Shown: positions 1-10,569 of the stretch, piece after piece | Layout: every line of letters starts with the position of its first letter | How positions within the stretch are numbered: the first letter of the stretch is position 1 | Source of the DNA: Melaminivora sp034675505 | Lineage (GTDB): Bacteria; Pseudomonadota; Gammaproteobacteria; Burkholderiales; Burkholderiaceae_C | Length of the DNA: 64,000 nt | Reading direction: 5' to 3' | NCBI GenBank assembly: GCA_034675505.1 | Contig: JAUCDD010000010.1 | Coordinates: 1-64,000, forward strand | Made by a program: the position numbers and the translations under genes | Notes under the pieces: model-generated | What the model was told of the DNA's origin: nothing | Database searches by the model: none | What the model saw: only the letters and a program-made list of their open reading frames with translations

Positions 1-198
1 CTTAGATGTTTCAGTTCGCTCGGTTCGCCTCGCACACCTATGTATTCAGTGTGCGATACCCTTGCGGGTGGGTTTTCCATTCAGAAATCTCCGGATCAAT
101 GCTTATTTGCCAGCTCCCCGAAGCTTATCGCAGGCTATCACGTCTTTCGTCGCCTATCATCGCCAAGGCATCCACCACATGCTCTTAGTCACTTGACC
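1..198 (-). rRNA. 23S ribosomal RNA, 5' end (partial)
   Basis: The reverse complement begins with the conserved GGTCAAGTGACTAAGAGC start of bacterial 23S rRNA and continues through the conserved GGTGGATGCC segment. Only about the first 200 nt are present; the gene continues beyond position 1. It is the third cistron of the minus-strand rrn operon, behind 16S, tRNA-Ile and tRNA-Ala. The exact mature 5' end is estimated from the conserved motif. Confidence 0.95.
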
Positions 199-567
199 CT
201 ATAACTTTGACCCCTTCCCTTGCAGGATAAGGTCGCCATCACCATGATCAAAGACCACTTGCGAGTTGTCGCACCTCGCGCGTTAAGTTATGCCGTAATG
301 CCAAATGTGCTTTCTGTGCAAGTATTGCTACTCTTGGAGAACACTCGTCATTACTGAACAATTCTGCTGAATCGTTCGTTTGACGCAATCAAACTAATCG
401 TCACTGGTGGCACGGTGCACCCCTCTCAGGGCGCTTTCCACCAGCAACGCTGATTTCGACTCTATGAATTTTTAAAGAACAGCCGATTGATGCGATCAAT
501 GTCGCCTCAACAACGAAACGGTCTATCGCTAAACCGCTTGGGTGTTGATGCCCTTGCCTTGGGGTGT
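199..567 (-). other. tRNA-Ala to 23S internal transcribed spacer
   Basis: This 369-nt stretch separates tRNA-Ala from the 23S gene. It has no coding potential that I would support. A boxA-type antitermination element lies at 467-481. The remainder is AT-richer than the surroundings and probably contributes to the processing stem flanking 23S. No further gene is visible. Confidence 0.8.
467..481 (-). promoter_or_regulatory. boxA-like rRNA antitermination element
   Basis: The minus strand reads TGTTCTTTAAAAATT, close to the bacterial boxA core (TGCTCTTTAA). It sits in the 16S-23S spacer, where boxA recruits NusB/NusE for rRNA antitermination. The assignment rests on the motif and position only. 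Confidence 0.55.
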
Positions 568-644
568 TGGTGGAGGAGTGACGGGATCGAACCGACGACC
601 CCCTGCTTGCAAAGCAGGTGCTCTCCCAGCTGAGCTAATCCCCC
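568..644 (-). tRNA. tRNA-Ala (anticodon TGC), with one extra acceptor-stem base
   Basis: The reverse complement starts GGGGGATTAGCTCAGC, has the anticodon loop TTTGCAA (TGC) and ends in an encoded CCA. It lies in the usual place in the 16S-23S spacer. It is 77 nt long, whereas tRNA-Ala of this type is normally 76 nt. The 3' acceptor strand reads ACTCCTCC, where ATCCTCC would pair with 5' GGGGGAT. The extra base is at about position 578 and would bulge a C out of the acceptor stem. It may be a real variant or a sequencing error. Confidence 0.93.
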
Positions 645-691
645 GTATCCCTTCCATGCCTGTCTCAACCCGCTTGCACAGAAAGTATGGA

Positions 692-768
692 TGGTGGGTC
701 TAGTTGGGCTCGAACCAACGACCCCCGCCTTATCAAGACGGTGCTCTAACCAGCTGAGCTACAGACCC
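692..768 (-). tRNA. tRNA-Ile (anticodon GAT)
   Basis: The reverse complement starts GGGTCTGTAGCTCAGC, carries the anticodon GAT in the loop TTGATAA and ends ACTAGACCCACCA with an encoded CCA. The 5' GGGTCTG strand pairs fully with the 3' acceptor strand. The length of 77 nt and the location between 16S and tRNA-Ala are typical of betaproteobacterial rrn operons. Confidence 0.97.
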
Positions 769-880
769 GGCAAGGCTCCCTCTCGGGCGCTTGTCTGAGA
801 TGTGCTCTCAGCCGGCCATCTGTCCTTCCTGACAACCGATAAGTGTGGACGTTCAATCTTGAGTGCCTGTCTGGTTTTCC

Positions 881-2410
<1,530 letters not shown>

Positions 2411-2658
2411 GATCTTGAATTTGCGAAGCATCGCTGCTTCTACTCATTTGACGGAAATGAAAGATGCTTGAACATCTTCCAAAACTGTTTCCATGAGCGT
2501 TTGATGAAGTTCCGAAGAACTTCTTTTTTTCAGGCTCTCGCCATCAAACGCCCACGCTTATCGGCTGTATGTTGTTAACGTACCTGCCGGAGCTTCCTGC
2601 CGGGCGTAGCGCCTGGCCTGTCTCTCCGTTTGCTTCGCCGTGATCAGCGAAGCCTTGA

Positions 2659-2688
2659 ACTATAACAGGTTTCAAAGTAACCTGTCAA
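2659..2688 (-). promoter_or_regulatory. rrn promoter P2
   Basis: On the minus strand a perfect -35 TTGACA (683-688 of the 2.6 kb block, i.e. 2683-2688) and a -10 TATAGT (2659-2664) are separated by 18 bp. It lies about 250 bp upstream of the 16S 5' end, as expected for the proximal rrn promoter. The -10 and downstream bases are duplicated in the distal promoter. Confidence 0.8.
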
Positions 2689-2769
2689 ACTCTGTGGTCT
2701 TTCAACCGCCGCTTCCGATTCGTTTGCAGCACCTCTCAGCACCGCGCCCCGTCAGAAGCGAAGCCTTGA

Positions 2770-2799
2770 ACTATACATCAGAAATCCGATCAGTTGCAA
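2770..2799 (-). promoter_or_regulatory. rrn promoter P1 with A/T-rich upstream element
   Basis: On the minus strand a -35-like TTGCAA (2794-2799) and a -10 TATAGT (2770-2775) are separated by 18 bp. Directly upstream of the -35 is an A/T-rich stretch (about 2802-2820) that could serve as an UP element. The 19-bp sequence AGCGAAGCCTTGAACTATA occurs both here (2757-2775) and at P2 (2646-2664), so the two cores look like a tandem duplication. Confidence 0.72.
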
Positions 2800-2981
2800 G
2801 ACTTGAGGGAAATTTTTTATTTCTGCCCTCCGCTGCCTCTGACTCTTTCCTGTTACAGGGCTGTGTCAGTTGCAGCGTGGGATGAAGTATAGCCCAGGGG
2901 TTTACCCGAAAAAACAAGTGGGACGTTTTTTTCTTGCCGATGGCTCGGAGGGGTTCTGGACGGGCCTTCGATAATGGCTTC

Positions 2982-4859
2982 ATGGCACTTCTTACCTTGA
3001 CGGATGCACAGCTGGCCTTCGGGCATGTCCCCTTGCTGGACCATGCGGATTTTGCCCTGGAGGCCAACGAGCGCGTTGGCCTGATCGGGCGCAACGGCGC
3101 GGGCAAGTCTTCCTTGCTCAAGATTCTTGGGAAGTTGTCCCTTCCTGAAGATGGCGTCTTGCATATGCAGCAAGGCCTGCGCGTCACGTACGTTGCGCAA
3201 GAGCCCGACCTGCAGGCCCAGGACACGGTGTTCCAGGCTGTTTCCTGCGGCCTGGCGGAAGCGATGGCGCTGCGCGAGCAGTATCTTGGCGCCGAGGCTG
3301 GCGCCGACCTGGACGCGCTTCAGTCGCGCATCGAAGCGCTGGACGCATGGAATTGGGAGCGACGCGTCGAAGAAACGCTGCAGCGGTTGCATCTGGATGC
3401 CGAGGCCGTGGTCGGCAGCCTGTCCGGCGGCACCAGGAAGCGCGTTGCGCTGGCGCAGGCGCTGGTGACCCGGCCCGACGTGCTGTTGCTGGACGAGCCT
3501 ACCAACCATCTGGACCTGGACGCCATCGAATGGCTGGAGGATCTGCTGCTTGCCTTCAGCGGCTCGGTCGTGACCATCACGCATGACCGGGCGTTCCTGG
3601 ACCGGGTGGCCACGCGCATTGTGGAACTCGATCGCGGTCAGCTGCGCTCCTATCCTGGCAACTTCGCCCGCTATCTGGCCCAGAAGGAGGACCAGCTGAT
3701 GCAGGAGGCAGCGCTGAATGCACGCGCTGACAAACTGCTGGCGCAGGAGGAAATCTGGATCCGCAAAGGTGTCGAGGCGCGCCGCACGCGCAGCCAGAGC
3801 CGGGTGCAGCGTCTGCAGGAATTGCGCGCCCGCCGCACCGCGCGGCGCGAGGCCCTGGGCAGCGTGAACATGGAGGTCGCATCCGGCGCTTCGGGCGCCT
3901 ACCAAGGCAAGATCGTGGCCGAACTGGCTGACGTGTGCAAGGCGTTCGCCGGGCAACGGATCGTGCATGACTTCAATGCCACGATCCTGCGCGGGGACAA
4001 GGTCGGGCTGATCGGCCCCAATGGCGCCGGCAAGACCACGCTGCTCAAGCTCATCCTGGGCGAGCTGGCGCCAGACAGCGGCAGCGTGCGTCGCGGCGCC
4101 AACCTGCAGGTGGCCTATTTTGACCAGATGCGCCAGGCCATTGACCTGGACGCCACGCTGGAGGACTTCATCAGTCCCGGCAGCGAATGGATAGAGATCG
4201 GCTCGCAGCGCAAGCATGTGAAGAGCTACCTGAGCGACTTCCTGTTTTCACCGGCGCGCGCGCATTCGCCGGTGCGCTCGCTGTCGGGAGGCGAGCGCAA
4301 CCGCCTGCTGCTGGCGCGGTTGTTTGCCCGGCCGGCCAACGTGCTGGTGCTGGATGAACCGACCAACGACCTGGACATCGACACGCTGGAGCTGCTCGAA
4401 GAACTGCTGCAGGGCTACGACGGCACGGTCTTTCTGGTCAGCCACGACCGCACCTTCCTGGACAACGTGGTGACCAGCACCATCGTCAGCGAGGGCGACG
4501 GGCGCTGGCGCGAGTACGAAGGTGGCGTGCAGGACTGGCTGACCCAGTCGCAGCGCAGCCGCGCGCTGGCATCGGCACCGCCGGCGCAGCGCCAGGACAA
4601 GGCGGAGCGCCGCACCAGCCAGCCCGACCGGGGCGCGCAGAAGAAGAAGCCCAGCTACAAGGAGCAGCGCGAGCTGGAACAGCTGCCGCTGCTGATCGAG
4701 ACACTGGAGGCCGAGCAAAAGTCCATCCGCGATACCCTGGCCGACGGCACGGTGTATGTCCGCGACAGCGCGCTGGCAACCAGCCTGCACCAGCGTGATG
4801 CGGAGATCGAGGAGCTTTTGCTGCAGGCCCTGGAGCGCTGGGAGGCACTCTCCGGTTGA
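2982..4859 (+). CDS. uup: ABC-F family ATPase Uup
   Basis: A 625-aa protein with two ABC ATPase domains and no membrane segments, the ABC-F layout. Walker A GRNGAGKSS is at about 36-44 and GPNGAGKT at about 345. The signatures LSGGTRKR and LSGGERNR and the Walker B blocks LLLDEPTNHLD and LVLDEPTNDLD are all intact. The C-terminal ~70 residues form the basic, coiled-coil-like DNA-binding extension typical of Uup rather than EttA or YheS. Uup is linked to ribosome-associated functions and precise excision of transposons. An upstream ATG at 2934 is in frame, but MALLTLTDAQLAFG is the usual family N-terminus. The gene stands alone between the rrn operon and the che operon. Confidence 0.9.
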   Translation: MALLTLTDAQLAFGHVPLLDHADFALEANERVGLIGRNGAGKSSLLKILGKLSLPEDGVLHMQQGLRVTYVAQEPDLQAQDTVFQAVSCGLAEAMALREQYLGAEAGADLDALQSRIEALDAWNWERRVEETLQRLHLDAEAVVGSLSGGTRKRVALAQALVTRPDVLLLDEPTNHLDLDAIEWLEDLLLAFSGSVVTITHDRAFLDRVATRIVELDRGQLRSYPGNFARYLAQKEDQLMQEAALNARADKLLAQEEIWIRKGVEARRTRSQSRVQRLQELRARRTARREALGSVNMEVASGASGAYQGKIVAELADVCKAFAGQRIVHDFNATILRGDKVGLIGPNGAGKTTLLKLILGELAPDSGSVRRGANLQVAYFDQMRQAIDLDATLEDFISPGSEWIEIGSQRKHVKSYLSDFLFSPARAHSPVRSLSGGERNRLLLARLFARPANVLVLDEPTNDLDIDTLELLEELLQGYDGTVFLVSHDRTFLDNVVTSTIVSEGDGRWREYEGGVQDWLTQSQRSRALASAPPAQRQDKAERRTSQPDRGAQKKKPSYKEQRELEQLPLLIETLEAEQKSIRDTLADGTVYVRDSALATSLHQRDAEIEELLLQALERWEALSG

Positions 4860-4909
4860 AACGCATTCGGCCGCGCGGCGCCGCGGCTCAGCAACGTCTT
4901 TTGGTTGAA

Positions 4910-4955
4910 AACAAGGGCATGCCGTTGTGGGAAGCCGGCATGTCGCTCATTTTTC
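4910..4955. terminator. candidate bidirectional terminator between uup and cheB
   Basis: A perfect 7-bp inverted repeat, CATGCCG (4918-4924) and CGGCATG (4936-4942), has an 11-nt loop. It is followed on the plus strand by a T-run at 4950-4954 and on the minus strand by CCCTTGTTTTC. It lies between the convergent uup and cheB genes, so it could end transcription from both sides. Confidence 0.55.
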
Positions 4956-4968
4956 AATAGCAACCACA

Positions 4969-6096
4969 TCAAACACGGTGATGCACCCGGTCGCTGGCGC
5001 CGCGCAGCCGGGCGATCAGCGCCGGGGCGATCTGCGTGAGCGGCAATACCTCGTCGGCTGCGCCATGGGCAATGGCCTCGCGCGGCATGCCGAACACGAT
5101 GCAGCTGGCTTCGTCCTGCACGTAGTTGTAGCTGCCGGCATCCTTCATTTCGCGCATGGCGGCGGCGCCGTCGGCGCCCATGCCCGTCAGCATGATGCCG
5201 TAGGCGTTGCGCCCGACCATGGCGGCCGCTGACTTGAACAGCACCTCCACCGACGGCTTGTGGCGGTTCACCGGCGGGCCATCGTCGACTACGGCGACGT
5301 AATTGGCGCCGCTGCGCGCCAGCGAGAACTGGCGTCCGCCCGGCGCGATATAGGCGTGGCCGGGCAGGATGCGCTCGCCCTGGACGGCTTCGCGGACGGT
5401 GATCCGGCACAGGCCGTCCAGCCGCGCGGCGAAGCTGGTGGTGAAGCCCGGCGGCATGTGCTGGGTGATGACGATGGCCGGCGAGTCGGCCGGCATATGC
5501 ACCAGTACTTCGCGGATGGCCTCGGTCCCGCCTGTGGACGCGCCGATGCAAATGATCTTCTCGGTGGACAGGCGCCCCAGCAGGGGCGACGTCGGCGGCT
5601 GTGGGGCAGCGCCGGTCGGCGCCTCGCCGGCGCCGGGGTGCACGGCGCTGGCGACGCTGCGTACCGGTGCACGGCGCACCTGCGCGACGGCCGCCACGCG
5701 GATCTTGTCCACGATCTGCGCAGCCAGCTCGCTCAAGCCGTTGGCCAGGCCTACGCGCGGCTTGGCGACGAAGTCCACGGCACCGAGCTCGAGTGCCTTC
5801 ATGGTGACCTCGGCGCCGCGCTCGGTCAGCGTGGAGATCATCACCACCGGCATCGGCCGCAGGCGCATCAGGCGCCCCAGGAAATCAATCCCGTCCATGC
5901 GCGGCATTTCCACGTCCAGGGTGATCACGTCCGGGTTCAGTTCACGGATCATCTCGCGTGCGATCAATGGGTCGCCCGCCGTCCCTATGCATTGCATGTC
6001 GCCCTGGCGGTTGATGATCTCGCTCAGCAGGCTGCGCACCAGGGCCGAGTCGTCCACCACGATCACGCGTATCTTGCCGCTCCTCATTTCCTGCAT
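4969..6096 (-). CDS. cheB: Protein-glutamate methylesterase/glutaminase CheB
   Basis: A 375-aa cytoplasmic protein that demethylates and deamidates chemoreceptor glutamates once phosphorylated. The N-terminal receiver domain has acceptor Asp61 in VITLDVEMPRMDG. The C-terminal esterase domain has the catalytic triad in CIGASTGGT (Ser), VITQHMPPGF (His) and MLTGMGADG (Asp). It is the last gene of the minus-strand che operon, 25 bp after cheD. An alternative ATG at 6087 would remove three residues. The order cheA-cheW-cheR-cheD-cheB is common in betaproteobacteria. Confidence 0.97.
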   Translation of the reverse strand: MQEMRSGKIRVIVVDDSALVRSLLSEIINRQGDMQCIGTAGDPLIAREMIRELNPDVITLDVEMPRMDGIDFLGRLMRLRPMPVVMISTLTERGAEVTMKALELGAVDFVAKPRVGLANGLSELAAQIVDKIRVAAVAQVRRAPVRSVASAVHPGAGEAPTGAAPQPPTSPLLGRLSTEKIICIGASTGGTEAIREVLVHMPADSPAIVITQHMPPGFTTSFAARLDGLCRITVREAVQGERILPGHAYIAPGGRQFSLARSGANYVAVVDDGPPVNRHKPSVEVLFKSAAAMVGRNAYGIMLTGMGADGAAAMREMKDAGSYNYVQDEASCIVFGMPREAIAHGAADEVLPLTQIAPALIARLRGASDRVHHRV

Positions 6097-6121
6097 GCCT
6101 TCATTGACTGCGCCAGGCGCT

Positions 6122-6847
6122 TCAAAACAGATCGACCGAGCCGCCCTGGGTGGCCTGCGCCACGCTGGCGGCGTTGCCCCGGATGGCCTCCTCGGCCAGC
6201 GCCCCCGGATGGGCGTGTGCCAGCCGCTTGACCATGGCCTTGCCCGTGACGGGGAAAAACACCACCTTGCGCGGATGGATGTCCAGCACGTCCTCGGAGA
6301 CGATGGGAATGCGCTCGGTGGCCAGGTAGTTTTGCACGAAGCGGGTGTTGCGCTCGCCGACGTTGAGCGTGGTGAAGTTGTGCATGACCTGGCCGCCGCC
6401 GAAGATCTTGGCCTGCAGCGTCTCGCGGCGCGCTCCCAGCTTCATCATCTCGTTGATCAACAGCTCCATTGCGTACGAGCCATAGCGCCCGGAGGTGTCG
6501 CCGCTCTCGCCCTCGGGCAGCATGAAGTGGTTCATCCCGCCCACGCAGGCGCGGCTGTCCCACAGGCAGGCGGCGATGCACGAGCCCAGCACGGTGACTA
6601 TGGTCAGGCGCTCGCGGCCGACGAAGTACTCGCCGGGCAGCACCTTGACGGCGTTGTGCTGGAAATGGGGGTCGAAGAAATAAAAGGACGCCTCACCCGG
6701 GCGGCGCGGCCGCCCCTTGAGTTCGGCCAGGGTCACCTCGGGCGCGGCAACGGGGCCGCCCGGCAGGGGGGTGATGCGCGGCACGTGCCGGCGTTCATAC
6801 GCACCGGTAGCAGCAGAGGGCAAGGCATCGGTGCGTATGGGGTTCAT
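6122..6847 (-). CDS. cheD: Chemoreceptor glutamine deamidase CheD
   Basis: A 241-aa protein. CheD deamidates receptor glutamines. The family active-site Cys is in TVLGSCIAACLWD and the catalytic His in GGMNHFMLPEG. The first ~40 residues before the conserved core are Pro/Ala-rich and variable. The protein ends in GGSVDLF, a tail nearly shared with the small che-operon protein at 11011-11457 (AGSVELF). It lies between cheR and cheB in the same operon. Confidence 0.95.
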   Translation of the reverse strand: MNPIRTDALPSAATGAYERRHVPRITPLPGGPVAAPEVTLAELKGRPRRPGEASFYFFDPHFQHNAVKVLPGEYFVGRERLTIVTVLGSCIAACLWDSRACVGGMNHFMLPEGESGDTSGRYGSYAMELLINEMMKLGARRETLQAKIFGGGQVMHNFTTLNVGERNTRFVQNYLATERIPIVSEDVLDIHPRKVVFFPVTGKAMVKRLAHAHPGALAEEAIRGNAASVAQATQGGSVDLF

Positions 6848-6886
6848 GGCGTGCTGGGCTTGCAGGTTCTAGGTGAGACCGAACGG

Positions 6887-7774
6887 TCAGACGCGCTCAT
6901 ACACCGTCTTGCCACGCAGCACGAACAGGTCGCGCGAATCGCTGAAATTTTCAGCGTGGCCTACGAACAGCATGCCTCCCGGCTTGAGCACGCGGTGTAT
7001 GCGTTCGAGTACGCGCCGCTGGGTCGGCGCGTCGAAATAAATCATGACGTTGCGGCAGAAAACGGCATCGAAGGGTTCGCGGAACGGCCAGGCGTCGCCG
7101 ATCAGGTTGACGCTGGCAAACTCGATGCAGCGCTGCAGCTCGGGCTTGATCCGCGCCAGCCCGGCGTTGCTCCCCTTGCCGCGCATGAAAAAGCGCTGCA
7201 GCCGCTCCTGTGACAGGCCCTTGAGGTTGTCGGTGCGGTAGACCCCGGCGGCGGCGGCGGCCAGCACGCGCGAATCGATGTCGCTGGCCACGAGCTTGAA
7301 AGACGCCCCGCTGCCCAGCGACTCCAGCGCCGTCATCACGATGGAGTAGGGCTCCTCGCCGGTGGAGGCGGCGCTGCACCACAGGCTCCAGGGGCCCGCT
7401 GGCCGCTTCTTCAGCAAGGCAGCCAGGATCTCGAAGTGATGCTGCTCGCGGAAGAAGGCGGTGAGATTGGTCGTGAGCGCGTTGACGAATTCCTGCCACT
7501 CCGGCCCGTCGTGGCCCTGCAGCCAGTCCAGGTAGGCGCCAAAGCTGCGGTGCCCGGTCTCGCGCAGCCTGCGCGACAGCCGGCTGTAGACCATCGCGTG
7601 CTTGCCGTCGTGCAGGCTGATCCCCGCGCGTTGGTGGATGAGCTTTTGCACGCGCTCGAAGTCGGCCTGGCTCCAGGCGAACTCGCGCGCCTCGGCCGCC
7701 GCCTCGCCGGCCGGCGCACGGACCTCGGTGCGGCGTGTGCCGGCAGCGTGGGCGAGCTGGTGGTCGGCAGCCAT
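6887..7774 (-). CDS. cheR: Chemotaxis protein methyltransferase CheR
   Basis: A 295-aa SAM-dependent methyltransferase that methylates chemoreceptor glutamates. The N-terminal helical domain starts near FAWSQADFERVQKLIHQRAG. The SAM-binding motif is in WCSAASTGEEPYSI, and the conserved CRNVMIYFD and LFVGHAENF are present. The reading frame stays open upstream to 7969, but the conserved protein starts near the ATG at 7774 (MAADHQ), which gives the usual CheR length. It ends 39 bp before cheD. Confidence 0.95.
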   Translation of the reverse strand: MAADHQLAHAAGTRRTEVRAPAGEAAAEAREFAWSQADFERVQKLIHQRAGISLHDGKHAMVYSRLSRRLRETGHRSFGAYLDWLQGHDGPEWQEFVNALTTNLTAFFREQHHFEILAALLKKRPAGPWSLWCSAASTGEEPYSIVMTALESLGSGASFKLVASDIDSRVLAAAAAGVYRTDNLKGLSQERLQRFFMRGKGSNAGLARIKPELQRCIEFASVNLIGDAWPFREPFDAVFCRNVMIYFDAPTQRRVLERIHRVLKPGGMLFVGHAENFSDSRDLFVLRGKTVYERV

Positions 7775-7863
7775 GGGAGGCTCACGCAGTCCTGGCCGCA
7801 GCCGGCCACGGGCCACTTGCTGCGCGCCTGGTGACGCGCAGCAGGAGGTTGTGCAGCGCCTGC

Positions 7864-8361
7864 CTAGGCATCGGCGGCTGCCAGCCCCATGTCCGCGCTG
7901 GACATGAGTTTCTCGATATCCAGCAGGATGAGCATGCGCTCGCCCACCGAACCCAGGCCCCGGATGCATTGCGCGTCGATGGAGCTGTCCACCTCGGGGG
8001 CGGCGCGTACCTGGCCCGGCGCCAGCTCCAGCACATCGCTGACCGAGTCCACGACGATACCCACCACGCGCTCGCGCAGGTTCAGCACGATCACCACCGT
8101 GAAGCTGTTGTACTCGGCCTGGGCGCAGGCCAGGCGCAGCCGCATGTCCACGATGGGCACGATGGTGCCGCGCAGGTTGGTCACGCCCTTGATGAAGGCA
8201 GGAGCGGGCGAGATGCGCGTGGGCGGCTCGTAGCCCCTGATCTCCTGCACCTTCAGGATGTCGATGCCGTACTCCTCCTGGCCCAGCCGGAAGGTCAGGT
8301 ACTCGCGGGCACCCTCCGCCGCGTCCGCGCGGTCGCTACTGTGGTTCACCATTGCATTCAT
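7864..8361 (-). CDS. cheW: Chemotaxis coupling protein CheW
   Basis: A 165-aa single CheW domain protein that couples CheA to chemoreceptors. Recognisable blocks are YLTFRLGQEEYGIDILKVQEIRGYE at the start and ITNLRG-type TNLRGTIVPIVDMRLRL in the middle. It lies 51 bp after cheA and 89 bp before cheR in the operon. A second in-frame ATG is nine bases downstream of the chosen start. Nothing unusual is seen. Confidence 0.96.
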   Translation of the reverse strand: MNAMVNHSSDRADAAEGAREYLTFRLGQEEYGIDILKVQEIRGYEPPTRISPAPAFIKGVTNLRGTIVPIVDMRLRLACAQAEYNSFTVVIVLNLRERVVGIVVDSVSDVLELAPGQVRAAPEVDSSIDAQCIRGLGSVGERMLILLDIEKLMSSADMGLAAADA

Positions 8362-8412
8362 GCGCCTGCTCTCTGCCTGTGCTTGTCCCGTACCAGCGCT
8401 GCCGGCCCGGCC

Positions 8413-10524
8413 TCAATGGCGGGCACGGCGCACCAGCGCCCCCGTGTCCAGGATCAGCGCCACCGTGCCATCGCCCAGGATGGTGGCGCCCGAGACGTTG
8501 GGCACCTTGCGGTAGTTGGTCTCCAGGTTCTTGACCACCACCTGGTGCTGGCCCAGCAGCTCGTCGACCAGCACCGCCACGCGGCTGCCGTCGGCCTCGA
8601 CCACGACCATGATGTTGTTGCTGGCGGCGCTCTCCGGCCGGGGCACCTGGAAAATCTTCTCCAGCGACACCACCGGCATGTACTCCTCGCGCACCTTCAC
8701 CAGCTGCGAGCCCTGCGCGACGGTATTGACGTCCCGGGGGTTGATCTGGAAAGACTCGACCACCGATGCCAGCGGCAGGATGTACACCTCCTCGCCCACG
8801 CCCAGCGACATGCCGTCCATGATGGCCAGGGTCAGCGGCAGGCGCACCGCCACCCGCATGCCGTAGCCTTCGGCGGAGTCGATTTCGATGGAGCCGCCCA
8901 GGGCGGTGATGTTCTTCTTGACCACGTCCATGCCCACCCCGCGGCCGGACACGTCGGTCACCACGTCGGCGGTGGAGAAGCCGGGCGCCAGGATCAGGTT
9001 CCAGACCTCGCCATCGGTCATGCCGTCGGACACGTCCATGCTGCGCTCGCGGGCCTTCTTCAGGATCTTCTCGCGCGACAGGCCCTTGCCGTCGTCGCGC
9101 ACCTCGATGACGATCGAGCCGCCCTGGTGCGATGCCGACAGCGTGAGCGTTCCGCTCTCGGGCTTGCCGGCTGCCAGCCGCTCGGCGGGCATCTCGATGC
9201 CGTGATCGCAGCTGTTGCGCACCAGGTGGGTGAGCGGGTCGGTGATCTTCTCCACCAGGCTCTTGTCCAGCTCGGTGGCCTCGCCGTGGGTGACGAAGTC
9301 CACTTTCTTGCCCAGCTTGGCCGCCAGGTCGCGCAGCATGCGGGGAAAGCGGTTGAACACGGTGGCCATGGGGATCATGCGGATCGACATGACCGATTCC
9401 TGCAGGTCGCGCGTGTTGCGGTCCAGGTCCGCCAGGCCGGCCAGCAGCTGCTGGTGCAGCCCCGAGTCCAGGTCACGGCTGTTTTGCGCCAGCATGGCCT
9501 GGGTGATGACCAGCTCGCCCACCAGGTTGATGAGCTGATCGACCTTGGAGACCGCCACGCGGATGGTGGTGGATTCCATGGACGCGCCACCGGCTGCAGC
9601 GCCCTTGGCATCGGCCGCTGGCCGGGACGGGGCGCCGGCTCGCGCAGCGGCGCCGGCTGCCACCGGGGCCGCTGGCGCGGCCTCGCCGGGCAGGCCCGGG
9701 GCCCCGGGAAAGAAGCCGAAGCCATCCTCGGCCGGGAGCGGCTGCGCCGCCGGGGCGGGCGCCGGGGGCGCAGCGGCAGGCCCGGCGCCCTGGGGCTGGA
9801 TGGCCACCTGCTCCCGGGCCACGTGGAACACGAACAGGTCCAGCAGCTCGTCGTCCGAGGAGGTGGTCTGCACGGCAAAGCGGCGCATGCCGGCGCGCTC
9901 GTCGGGCAGGTCGGCAATCGTGCCCAGCCCGGGGATGTCGCGGAACAGCTCCTTGAGGGCGTCGGCCAGCGCCGGCTGCGCCAGCGGGCCAACGTGGATC
10001 TCCAGCGCCCGCTCCCCCTGGGCAGGCGCGCTGGCGGCAGGTGCGGGCGCGGGCGCCGCCGCCACCGGGGCGGGCGCCGGTGCCGGCACCGGCGCGGAGG
10101 CCGCCATGCCGGTGGCCAGTTCGCTGATGGCGCGCACCAGCTCGCGCGTGGACACGGCCTCGCCCTGCCCTCCGGCCTGGTGGCGCGCCAGCAGGCTGCG
10201 CGAGGCATCTGCCGATTCAAGCAGCACGTCCACCATCTGCGGCACCAGCTGCAGCTCGTGGCGGCGCAGCCGGTCCAGCAGCGACTCCATGTGGTGCGTG
10301 AGCTCGGCCACGTCGGAGAAGCCGAAGGTCGCGGCGCCGCCCTTGATCGAGTGCGCGCAGCGGAAGATGCCGTTGAGCTCCTCGTCCCCCGCGGCCTGCA
10401 TGTCGAGCTCCAGCAGCATCTGCTCCATCTGATCGAGGTTCTCGGCCGCCTCCTCGAAGAAGATTTGGTAGAACTGGCTCAGGTCGAAGTCCATGCCCGC
10501 GCCGCCTTGCTGAATGTCCGCCAT
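8413..10524 (-). CDS. cheA: Chemotaxis histidine kinase CheA
   Basis: A 703-aa kinase that autophosphorylates and passes phosphate to CheY and CheB. The HPt domain carries the phosphorylatable His58 in CAHSIKGGAATFGF. A long Pro/Ala-rich linker covers roughly 145-165 and 260-310. The dimerisation and HATPase domains follow, with NSCDHGIE, EVRDDGKGL and DVSGRGVGMDVV, and then the C-terminal CheW-like regulatory domain. The start is supported by an AGGAAA ribosome-binding site. It lies between cheY and cheW. Confidence 0.97.
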   Translation of the reverse strand: MADIQQGGAGMDFDLSQFYQIFFEEAAENLDQMEQMLLELDMQAAGDEELNGIFRCAHSIKGGAATFGFSDVAELTHHMESLLDRLRRHELQLVPQMVDVLLESADASRSLLARHQAGGQGEAVSTRELVRAISELATGMAASAPVPAPAPAPVAAAPAPAPAASAPAQGERALEIHVGPLAQPALADALKELFRDIPGLGTIADLPDERAGMRRFAVQTTSSDDELLDLFVFHVAREQVAIQPQGAGPAAAPPAPAPAAQPLPAEDGFGFFPGAPGLPGEAAPAAPVAAGAAARAGAPSRPAADAKGAAAGGASMESTTIRVAVSKVDQLINLVGELVITQAMLAQNSRDLDSGLHQQLLAGLADLDRNTRDLQESVMSIRMIPMATVFNRFPRMLRDLAAKLGKKVDFVTHGEATELDKSLVEKITDPLTHLVRNSCDHGIEMPAERLAAGKPESGTLTLSASHQGGSIVIEVRDDGKGLSREKILKKARERSMDVSDGMTDGEVWNLILAPGFSTADVVTDVSGRGVGMDVVKKNITALGGSIEIDSAEGYGMRVAVRLPLTLAIMDGMSLGVGEEVYILPLASVVESFQINPRDVNTVAQGSQLVKVREEYMPVVSLEKIFQVPRPESAASNNIMVVVEADGSRVAVLVDELLGQHQVVVKNLETNYRKVPNVSGATILGDGTVALILDTGALVRRARH

Positions 10525-10569
10525 GGTGGATTTCCTGTGTTCTGCGTGATGCCCTGCAGGCCGGCGGCG

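Larger units (their letters stand above)
2411..2981. other. rrn leader and promoter region / uup upstream region
   Basis: This 570-nt gene-free stretch holds the rRNA leader on the minus strand, with paired AGAAGTTC/GAACTTC segments near 2510-2530 typical of a structured leader. The two rrn promoters lie further upstream at 2659-2688 and 2770-2799. The 5' flank of the plus-strand uup gene occupies the last part. I could not identify a confident promoter for uup. Confidence 0.7.
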
